Positions 1 to 5,429 of a stretch of DNA of 11,147 bases are shown here, one piece after another. Every line of letters begins with the position of its first letter. The stretch's first letter is position 1. The notes under the pieces are model-generated. The model made no database searches. It worked only from the letters and a program-made list of their open reading frames with translations, and was not told the DNA's origin. The translations under genes were made by a program, and so were the position numbers. Origin of the DNA: an uncultured Eubacteriales bacterium (lineage in GTDB: Bacteria > Bacillota > Clostridia > Oscillospirales > Acutalibacteraceae); contig ONIF01000124.1 of NCBI GenBank assembly GCA_900317795.1, positions 1-11,147 of the forward strand. The letters run 5' to 3'.

Positions 1-1
1 A

Positions 2-76
2 ACAGAACAACAGGAAAATCCTAATCCCCCCGAAAATGTAAAAAAAGGCTTTTTCAGTAAAATATTTGGAAAATGA
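2..76 (+). CDS. C-terminal tail of an upstream protein, 5' end outside window
   Basis: An open frame enters from the left edge and stops at a TGA (74-76). The 24 visible residues are polar, with Asn, Pro and Gln, and finish in the basic/aromatic ending KKGFFSKIFGK. Similar Lys/Phe-rich tails occur on plasmid mobilisation and membrane-associated proteins. The neighbouring replication genes make a mobilisation protein plausible, but nothing visible identifies a domain, so the function is unassigned. The frame could also be chance, although its position just before a new consensus promoter fits a true gene end. Confidence 0.55.
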   Translation, partial: TEQQENPNPPENVKKGFFSKIFGK

Positions 77-92
77 TTAAAAATATATTTTT

Positions 93-138
93 ATATTTAT
101 TTATAAATATTGACAATCAAATTAAATAAAACTATAAT
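93..138 (+). promoter_or_regulatory. Consensus sigma-A promoter for the HTH-rep transcript
   Basis: The -35 box TTGACA (110-115) and the -10 box TATAAT (133-138) match consensus exactly with a 17-bp spacer. The start would be near 145, about 30 bases before the small HTH gene. An AT-rich inverted repeat, ATATTTA-N4-TAAATAT (93-110), abuts the -35 box. It could be an operator, possibly for the small HTH protein itself, but that is inference. Confidence 0.8.
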
Positions 139-173
139 ATTATTCAACAAACAATAGAAAGGAAAATCCAAAT

Positions 174-350
174 ATGAAAGAAATCGCAGGAATCAAGTGT
201 TATGAATTACAAGAGGTAGCAGATATATTAGGAGTACATTATCAGACAATAAGAAATCTTATAAAAAATGGAAAAATAAAGGCTACAAGAATAGGCAGAA
301 ATTATATGATCACTGAACAAAACTTACAAAAATATATCAATGGTGATTAA
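174..350 (+). CDS. Small excisionase-type helix-turn-helix DNA-binding protein (58 aa)
   Basis: A 58-residue ORF too short for a length-filtered ORF scan. It starts at ATG 174 after a good ribosome binding site, AGAAAGGA (156-163). The protein is essentially one MerR/excisionase-like helix-turn-helix: residues 10-20 read YELQEVADILG, then VHYQTIRNLIKNGKI (21-35), and a basic wing with ATRIGRNYMI (37-46). This pattern is typical of the small HTH_17/Xis-like proteins of plasmids and integrative elements, which act as recombination directionality factors or as transcriptional or copy-number regulators. It lies 23 bp upstream of the replication initiator behind the same promoter, so a regulator of rep is as likely as an excisionase. 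No integrase is visible in the window to support the excision role. Confidence 0.88.
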   Translation: MKEIAGIKCYELQEVADILGVHYQTIRNLIKNGKIKATRIGRNYMITEQNLQKYINGD

Positions 351-373
351 AAACAAATTCGGAGGAACGATAA

Positions 374-1993
374 ATGATTATCGATAAAGTCAGGTCATTT
401 GCAACGAAAGAAGAACTTCAAGCCGAATTTGATATTACCAAAAGTACATTGTTGGAATGTGAGGAATACCAAAAAAGACAACAGTTCCAAAAAATGCAGG
501 AATGTTTAACAAAAGGTAATCAAAAAACTGCGGCTCTATGGCTCGAAGTAGAACAAAGATATATACTGTCATTCTGTCAGGCATTAGGTTTTACAGCAAA
601 CTTTCTTGAAAACAATCCTGCTCACAGAATAAATTTCACGGCTGAAGAAAAAGAAGCTATGAGAACGGCAATTTGGGCTGATGCAATCCAAGTTTTTCAT
701 GAAATAGAAAAGGCAGATTTTCAATTCAATACCAATGTTCATAATTATGAAACTTGCTGTAAATACCTTTTGGAAATCATAAAATCGCAGATTTCTGCTT
801 ACGTCTATTATAAATTACCTGTTTCGGAACTGATAGACATGGCAGGAAAAAAAGCGACTGAATGGTATAAAAAACCAAAAGAATTCGATTTGGGCAAAAT
901 TCCGCAGGAACAGCTTTTGCCTTCAAGCTGCAAATACTTTTATTATTTACAGAACAAGGAAAGCAATGCATTGGGACATACATCAAAAAAGAGTTTCAAT
1001 AATGCTGTATTCAGAGAAAACAACATAAAAACTCATGAAGATGTTGAAATAAAAATTTTGAGTCCCGATAATTTCTTTTCGTCAAAATGGAATGTGCCCA
1101 CGCATAAAGTTTATGACCTTCTACTTCATAAACTATCAGAAGTACTTCCAAGAGGAACATATGCAACCGCCGAAAAAATCAAAAATAACAGAACAGTGGA
1201 AATATCCGTCAAGGAATTTGCCGACAAGTGCCACACCGGTATGAAAGAAGCAAGGCAATATCTTAATGAGGCTATTTCAACCCTGTATGAGTTAAGCATA
1301 AAATTTGAGGTAGTTGAACCCGAAGATAACACCACAACGAAATCAAAACGCCGCAAAAAAAATACAGATTTGCAGCCTAAAAAATATGCGTATCACAGGA
1401 TACTCGCTGAAAGAAGTGATGATGACTGTAACAATGCGGTTGTCAATGGAGTTGCAACTGTAAAATTCGATTTTGATTTTGCGGAGTTTATGAGCAGATG
1501 CAGCAGGGCAATGCCTAAACATGACAATATGTTCCGCATAAATGGAAACAGACATCCACATAGTTATTTCATGGCAAATAAATTGCAGGAACATTATTTT
1601 ATGAATATAGGCAAAAACAACTCCAACAGAATAAAAGTAAGAAGCTTTATTCAGGATTTGCCAGATCTGCCTACTTATGATGAAGTAATGCAGGACGCAA
1701 GTGACGGACATATAGAGCAAAGAATTATTAAACCGTTTGAAAAAAATCTTCAGGCACTTGTTGATGATTATGATATAATTGAAAACTGGCATTACTGCAC
1801 CAAAAACGGTGAATTTCTTACAGATGAACAGTTACAGAACTATGATTATTCTGAATGGATAGAGTGGCTTGTCGAGTTCCGTCTGAAAGACTATCCTCAT
1901 CAAGTCGAAATGATGAGGTTAACAGAGCAAATCGAAAGAAACAAAAATTCTAAAAAAGCAAAAAAAGAAAAAAATAAATCTGAAAAAGAATAA
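374..1993 (+). CDS. Plasmid-type replication initiator protein (539 aa)
   Basis: Starts at ATG 374 after GGAGGA (361-366) and is probably cotranscribed with the preceding HTH gene. Residues 240-315 resemble a first winged-helix unit of Rep_3/RepA-like initiators (HKVYDLLLHKLSEVLP, then EISVKEFADKCHTGMKEARQYL). A basic stretch SKRRKK (324-329) acts as a linker. Residues 365-460 look like a second unit (FDFDFAEFMSRC, HSYFMANKLQEHYF, KVRSFIQDLPDLPTYDEVM, then a DGHIEQRIIKPFEKNL motif). The first 230 residues are helical and not recognised. The C-terminus (520-539) is very Lys/Glu-rich. Such proteins bind iterons and open the origin; matching direct repeats lie about 200 bp downstream. The gene is noticeably more A-rich than the downstream primase and permease genes, which suggests separate ancestry. 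The family call rests on pattern and context only. Confidence 0.75.
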   Translation: MIIDKVRSFATKEELQAEFDITKSTLLECEEYQKRQQFQKMQECLTKGNQKTAALWLEVEQRYILSFCQALGFTANFLENNPAHRINFTAEEKEAMRTAIWADAIQVFHEIEKADFQFNTNVHNYETCCKYLLEIIKSQISAYVYYKLPVSELIDMAGKKATEWYKKPKEFDLGKIPQEQLLPSSCKYFYYLQNKESNALGHTSKKSFNNAVFRENNIKTHEDVEIKILSPDNFFSSKWNVPTHKVYDLLLHKLSEVLPRGTYATAEKIKNNRTVEISVKEFADKCHTGMKEARQYLNEAISTLYELSIKFEVVEPEDNTTTKSKRRKKNTDLQPKKYAYHRILAERSDDDCNNAVVNGVATVKFDFDFAEFMSRCSRAMPKHDNMFRINGNRHPHSYFMANKLQEHYFMNIGKNNSNRIKVRSFIQDLPDLPTYDEVMQDASDGHIEQRIIKPFEKNLQALVDDYDIIENWHYCTKNGEFLTDEQLQNYDYSEWIEWLVEFRLKDYPHQVEMMRLTEQIERNKNSKKAKKEKNKSEKE

Positions 1994-1998
1994 TTTTC

Positions 1999-2041
1999 TA
2001 AATCAGTCAGGTAAATTTTTAACTGACTGATTTAATTTTTT
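1999..2041 (+). terminator. Rho-independent terminator after the replication initiator
   Basis: A perfect 12-bp stem (1999-2010 with 2023-2034; core AATCAGTCAG/CTGACTGATT) with a 12-nt loop starts six bases after the rep stop codon. It is followed by a T run (2036-2041). It should insulate rep transcription from the origin region. Confidence 0.8.
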
Positions 2042-2087
2042 ATCATTTTTGTTCACAATAATGATACGCAATTAAGTAAAATTTTAA

Positions 2088-2212
2088 TTTAAAAATCATT
2101 ATAATCAAATAAAAGAGGGGAAACTTTTCGCTAATCGAGCAAAGATTATAATGAAAAAAGTTTTTAAAAAATCACTATAATCAAAACATAGGGGGGGAAC
2201 TATTCGGTAATT
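2088..2212 (+). repeat. Imperfect direct duplication of about 50 bp containing one iteron each
   Basis: Segment 2088-2136 and segment 2163-2212 align along their length. Both read TTTAAAAA, then ATCA(T/C)TATAATCAAA, a short variable stretch, a G run, AACT, TTCG, TAAT. The first copy carries a degenerate iteron (2117-2136, 16 of 20 positions). The second runs into the exact iteron array. The array therefore seems to have grown from a larger ancestral duplication. Confidence 0.65.
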
Positions 2213-2254
2213 GGGGGGGAACTATTCGGTAATTGGGGGGGAACTATTCGGTAA
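2191..2254 (+). repeat. Three tandem 22-bp iterons
   Basis: Each unit is seven G residues followed by AACTATTCGGTAATT. Copies start at 2191, 2213 and 2235. The third is identical for 20 bases and then enters an A run. The 22-bp period, about two helical turns, places all copies on one face of the DNA, as is usual for initiator-binding iterons. The likely binder is the initiator encoded just upstream. Confidence 0.88.
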
Positions 2255-2297
2255 AAAAAAATTGTAAATTTTTTATGAACAAAAAAAGCCTTGAAAG

Positions 2298-2320
2298 CCG
2301 CATGATAAGCGGATTTTTTT
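2298..2320 (+). terminator. Weak terminator-like hairpin
   Basis: A short CCGC (2298-2301) / GCGG (2309-2312) stem with a 7-nt loop is followed by ATTTTTTT (2313-2320). The stem is only 4 bp, so this may be a pause site rather than an efficient terminator. Confidence 0.3.
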
Positions 2321-2359
2321 CGTGACCATTTTTCACCGACCGTCGCCCGATTCCTAATA

Positions 2360-2418
2360 GTATTTAATACACTATTAAATACCGCACAATGCGGTTTTCT
2401 GACGAAACCGCAATGTGC
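2360..2418. repeat. Two adjacent long inverted repeats, candidate oriT
   Basis: The first is a perfect 10-bp inverted repeat, GTATTTAATA-N3-TATTAAATAC (2360-2382). The second starts two bases later: 14-bp arms 2384-2397 and 2405-2418 around a 7-nt loop, with one mismatch (core GCGGTTT/AAACCGC). The inner arm plus the following AATGTGCTA resembles the layout of MOBQ-type transfer origins, where an AAACCG-type inverted repeat precedes a nic site such as TAAATGCGC. This resemblance is from memory and partial. A regulatory or replication hairpin is the alternative. Confidence 0.45.
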
Positions 2419-2419
2419 T

Positions 2420-2620
2420 AAAATGGTAACCGCAAGTTCAGAGATGAAAGCTTCGTGCTGGTAACACATGGTAATATCAAGCTGCTATCTTTTACACGGT
2501 ATTTTGTCTTTTAACGGACTTGCCAAAAGAAATACTAAATATATTCTTTACGGTCTTATAACACGAAATACAGAATTGTTATACGGCTTATTAGGAATAT
2601 CATAGAAAGGAATGTAAAAT
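2420..2620 (+). other. Leader of the primase gene, no gene seen
   Basis: I see no supported coding sequence here. No convincing sigma-A promoter stands out; the best is a weak TTGCCA (2520-2525) with a poor -10 near 2542. A good ribosome binding site, AGAAAGGA (2604-2611), precedes the primase ATG at 2621 and closely resembles the site in front of the small HTH gene. Confidence 0.4.
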
Positions 2621-4432
2621 ATGAGTTACTTATTCAAACAGGAAGATGTTTTCAGCCTTGCGGATTTCGTCAATGCTGAAACAAAACAAAAAGGCATAGA
2701 GTTACAGTTTAAACACTGTCCATTATGCAACGGTGGGCAACATGGTGACAAATGGACATTCAGTATCAATATCGTTACCGGTCAGTTCAAGTGTCAGCGT
2801 TCTACCTGCGGAAAGCAAGGAGGCTTTATCACTCTCTCCAAAGAAGTCGGCTTTCCCCTTGATTTCGGTACAAAAGAATCACTGACTAAAACTTACAAAC
2901 GGCTTCCGCAAATAGCACTCCAAGATATCATCATTCGTGACGGTGCTGTCGAATATCTGAAAAATCGTGGCATACCCGAAGAGATAACCCGAAAATACGG
3001 TATAACCACTCAAAAGGATAATCCAAACATTGTCTGTATGCCGTTTTATGACTGGAACGGTGAACTGACTATGATAAAATATCGTAATACCCAATTCAAA
3101 AAAGGTGACAACGGCAGTAAAGAATGGGTGTCGAGAGATACCAAGCCGATTCTTTACGGCATACAGAATGTCAATTATGACAATGATACCCTTATCATCA
3201 CGGAGGGACAAATCGACAGCCTTTCATTGACGGCGGCAGGAATTGAAAATGCGGTATCCGTTCCGATGGGCAAAAATAATTTCAACTGGATCAATACCTG
3301 CTGGGACTTTTTACAGCATTTTACGAAAATTATCATATTCGGCGATAATGAGAACGGACAAATAACTCTTGTCAACGAGATTGCCCAAAAGCTGAAAAGA
3401 CATCAGATATCGGTTGTCAGGGCAAGTGACTATCAGGGAATGAAAGATGCCAATGATATTTTACGGAATTACGGTATGTCCGCGTTGGTTCAGGCGGTCA
3501 ACAATGCCAAACCGCTTCAGGTTGACCGCATTATATCACTTGCTGATATAAAGTCGGTGGATATTTCCGAAATGCCGCACTTTTCAACGGGTATAGCAGA
3601 AATTGACACACTGACAGGCGGTTTTTTTGAGGGACAGCTCATTATCTTATCTGGCAAACGTGGAGAGGGCAAAAGTACTCTTGCAAGTCAGATTGTCATT
3701 GAAGCTGTGGATCAGCATATACCAACACTTGTATATTCGGGAGAATTGCCGAATTATCAATTCAAAAATTGGGTAGATTTACAATCGGCAGGTATTGATA
3801 ATTTAATTCCTCACCTTTCAAACGGTAGAGAATATTTTACCATGAAGAATGATGAGATAAAAGAAAATATCAACGAGTGGTATCGTGACTTACTGTATAT
3901 CGTTGATGATGGCGAATTGCCTGAAGGTGAAACGGAACTTGACCTGATAGAAACAGCTATTTACCGGCACAAGATAAAATTCTGCCTTGTGGACAATCTG
4001 ATGTGCCTTGCCGAATACGGAGAGGGTATCTATCAAAATCAGGGCAAAGTCGTAAAAAAGCTGAAAGAAATAGCGACTGCCGCCAAATGCACGATATTGT
4101 TGGTTGCTCATGAAAGAAAAATGCAGTCAAGTGATTTGTCCGATAACGTGTCGGGAAGTTCAGACATTACGAACAGGGCAGATGCTGTTTTGAGATATGC
4201 AAGGAGTTCGGAAGACAACGGCGGATATATTGAAGTTGCCAAAAATCGTTTGTTCGGAACGCTTGCGAGAGTTGCCAGCAAAAATCAAATCGTGACATCA
4301 TTCGATCCGGCATCAAGAAGAATTAGTACAGAGAAATCCTGGAATATGTACAAGGTCTATGGCTGGGTGAATCAGACAAAGCCCAAAGAAAATTTACAGC
4401 CGATAGGTGATGACGGAGATTTGCCATTTTAG
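2621..4432 (+). CDS. DNA primase-helicase, CHC2-like zinc finger + TOPRIM + RecA/DnaB-like helicase (603 aa)
   Basis: A fused replicative primase-helicase of the phage T7 gp4/Twinkle type, making primers and unwinding DNA for the element. An N-terminal zinc ribbon has C33, C36, C58 and C63. The TOPRIM domain has the conserved ITEGQIDS (193-200, catalytic E195), a GDNENG acidic site (241-246) and a KDANDIL ending (275-281). The helicase has Walker A GKRGEGKS (345-352), a Walker B-like FCLVDN (454-459) and LVAHERK (494-500), followed by SGSSDITNRADAVLR (511-525), which matches the gp4-like motif 4 region. Start ATG 2621 has a good ribosome binding site. The last residues, DDGDLPF (597-603), look like an SSB C-terminal tip, which is unusual for this family. 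It follows the origin and probably works with the initiator. Confidence 0.9.
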   Translation: MSYLFKQEDVFSLADFVNAETKQKGIELQFKHCPLCNGGQHGDKWTFSINIVTGQFKCQRSTCGKQGGFITLSKEVGFPLDFGTKESLTKTYKRLPQIALQDIIIRDGAVEYLKNRGIPEEITRKYGITTQKDNPNIVCMPFYDWNGELTMIKYRNTQFKKGDNGSKEWVSRDTKPILYGIQNVNYDNDTLIITEGQIDSLSLTAAGIENAVSVPMGKNNFNWINTCWDFLQHFTKIIIFGDNENGQITLVNEIAQKLKRHQISVVRASDYQGMKDANDILRNYGMSALVQAVNNAKPLQVDRIISLADIKSVDISEMPHFSTGIAEIDTLTGGFFEGQLIILSGKRGEGKSTLASQIVIEAVDQHIPTLVYSGELPNYQFKNWVDLQSAGIDNLIPHLSNGREYFTMKNDEIKENINEWYRDLLYIVDDGELPEGETELDLIETAIYRHKIKFCLVDNLMCLAEYGEGIYQNQGKVVKKLKEIATAAKCTILLVAHERKMQSSDLSDNVSGSSDITNRADAVLRYARSSEDNGGYIEVAKNRLFGTLARVASKNQIVTSFDPASRRISTEKSWNMYKVYGWVNQTKPKENLQPIGDDGDLPF

Positions 4433-4448
4433 GAGATATGGAAGTATA

Positions 4449-4499
4449 GATTTTGTATATACGAAGTACATACAAAATCGCTTGGTAGGGAAATTTCCC
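4449..4499. repeat. 10-bp hairpin followed by a GGGAAATTTCCC palindrome
   Basis: Just after the primase stop lies a perfect inverted repeat, GATTTTGTAT (4449-4458) with ATACAAAATC (4470-4479), loop 11 nt. Next come CGCTTGGTA and the perfect 12-bp palindrome GGGAAATTTCCC (4488-4499), then CCACTCCCCTG. There is no T run, so it is not a standard terminator. Hairpin plus G/C-rich palindrome arrangements downstream of replication genes are common at transfer origins of clostridial integrative elements, as far as I recall. The oriT role is an inference. Confidence 0.5.
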
Positions 4500-4565
4500 C
4501 ACTCCCCTGACATCGCATACAGCAACATCAAAATCGTTTGTACTCACCATTTGAGGAAAAATTAA

Positions 4566-4696
4566 TTGTCATTTTCTGAATGTAGTGTACAATACATTAT
4601 GGGAATTGCGGCGTATATCTGCGGATTACGCCTAAGGAGAGTTGGATGTGTCTGGCTCCCCTTTTTCGATGTATTGAAATTTTATTGTTGTTTTAG
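4566..4696 (+). promoter_or_regulatory. Possible promoter, hairpin and 16-codon mini-ORF
   Basis: TTGTCA (4566-4571) and TACAAT (4588-4593) with a 16-bp spacer make a fair promoter. Downstream is a 6-bp hairpin, GGCGTA/TACGCC (4610-4615/4627-4632). A strong ribosome binding site AAGGAGA (4634-4640) precedes ATG 4646 and a 16-residue hydrophobic peptide, MCLAPLFRCIEILLLF, ending at 4696. This has the layout of a leader peptide, but no regulated gene follows on this strand. It may be a remnant or chance. Confidence 0.3.
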
Positions 4697-4860
4697 AAAT
4701 ATCACTCTGAAATTGCTGCTGTAAAATCCTAAAAATATGCGTAAAAAATAAAATACAGTCTCTTATTTTATGCAATTTTTTCTTAATAGCACATCTCTGA
4801 TTTTATGTTTAGCAATAATACACGATTGAAAAATTGGCAGTTTGAGTATATGTGTTTTAA

Positions 4861-4934
4861 AATCGTCTGTAGAACCTCTACAATGCCCTGTATTGCGTTC
4901 AAACGCCAAAAAGGTAAAATTATACCCCTTGAAC
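4861..4934 (+). repeat. Dispersed repeat, copy A (diverged)
   Basis: Shares CCTCTACAATGCCCTGTAT (4875-4893) with copy B (5050-5068) at 18 of 19 positions. Both later have AAACG, a GTA/AAATT stretch, and ACCCC followed by GAAC. It also shares ATCGTCTGTA (4862-4871) with the complement of the region next to copy C. It is shorter and more diverged than B and C. Confidence 0.5.
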
Positions 4935-5037
4935 AAAAAATGCCGTAAAACGCAAATATGAGCGTCTGAGAGCGAGAACGATTTTTCGTATATGCTTTGT
5001 TACTAAAAAGAATATTCTTCTACCTGTTCGCAGACAC

Positions 5038-5129
5038 TTGACAAAGCACCCTCTACAATGCCCCGTATGCTCTCTCAGAACGCTCTCAGCAGCGTTTAAA
5101 CGGCTTGGGAGTATAATTTACCCCTGAAC
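5038..5129 (+). repeat. Dispersed repeat, copy B
   Basis: Reads TTGACAA, then ATGCCCCGTAT, AACGCT, CAGC, AAACG, TTGGGAGTA and TTTACCCCTGAAC. The same blocks in the same order appear on the complementary strand at 10782-10870. The final 35 bases match at about 24 positions. It may be a non-coding repeat family of this genome. Confidence 0.55.
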
Positions 5130-5251
5130 ATGGAAATCAAGTTTCTAATAAAGAAATTTAATGATCCAAAATTCTTAAAATATGACGTGGTTCAAGCAAA
5201 CAATCAAGCATAATTTTAGAAATGGCTTTCTTTGATTGAGTATCAGATTTA

Positions 5252-5335
5252 AAAAGCTTGATAAGATTGATGGCTGCCTTGCGAAGAATATTCAAAAGCT
5301 TGATAAGATTGATGGCTGCCTTGCGAAGAATATTC
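5252..5335. repeat. 42-bp perfect tandem duplication
   Basis: Two identical 42-bp units (5252-5293 and 5294-5335), each starting AAAAGCTTGATAAGATTGAT and ending GAAGAATATTC. The perfect identity suggests a recent duplication. It lies between the gene-free stretch and the terminator of the secreted-protein gene. A short ORF that spans it merely repeats KLDKIDGCLAKNIQ and is not considered a gene. Confidence 0.9.
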
Positions 5336-5340
5336 AAAAT

Positions 5341-5380
5341 AAAAGGCAGAGGAAATGTATAGATTTTCCTCTGCCTTTTT
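5341..5380. terminator. Strong bidirectional terminator
   Basis: A perfect 15-bp stem (5341-5355 with 5365-5379, core GGCAGAGGAAA) with a 9-nt loop. T runs flank it on the plus strand, and TTTTATTTT on the minus strand, so it can work both ways. On the minus strand it lies about 50 bp after the stop codon of the secreted-protein gene, whose message it should end. Confidence 0.9.
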
Positions 5381-5429
5381 GCATAGAACAGAATAATTCA
5401 TTGTTCTTTTTATGTGTCATTTTCTGCAA

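Larger units (their letters stand above)
2041..2290. other. Probable replication origin region
   Basis: This gene-free stretch follows rep and holds, in order: a 7-bp inverted repeat (2041-2047/2060-2066); inside it a weak DnaA-box-like site TTGTTCACA (2049-2057, 7 of 9 to TTATCCACA); a degenerate iteron (2117-2136); three exact iterons (2191-2254); and a pure A/T segment with runs of A and T (about 2252-2275) that could be the unwinding element. The sequence shows the repeats and the A/T tract. Their role as an origin is inferred from the adjacent initiator and primase genes. Confidence 0.65.
4697..5250. other. Gene-free stretch
   Basis: No coding sequence is supported. It contains an AT-rich hairpin, ATAAAATA-N8-TATTTTAT (4748-4771), a 12-bp palindrome AAGAATATTCTT (5008-5019), and two copies of a dispersed repeat listed separately. 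It separates the plasmid-like module from the secreted-protein/ABC region and may hold an element boundary, but no clear attachment site is visible. Confidence 0.4.

Noticed and set aside
1343..1792. 149-residue minus-strand ORF inside rep
   Set aside because: Antisense shadow of a well-supported gene, with no promoter or ribosome binding site.
2200..2469. 89-residue minus-strand ORF over the origin
   Set aside because: It covers iterons and inverted repeats, with no ribosome binding site seen and low-complexity composition; the DNA repeats explain the open frame.
4449..4479. Terminator for the primase gene
   Set aside because: The stem is good but AT-rich and there is no T run after it.
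5252..5335. Possible CRISPR array
   Set aside because: Two direct copies without spacers; no further repeats and no cas genes.
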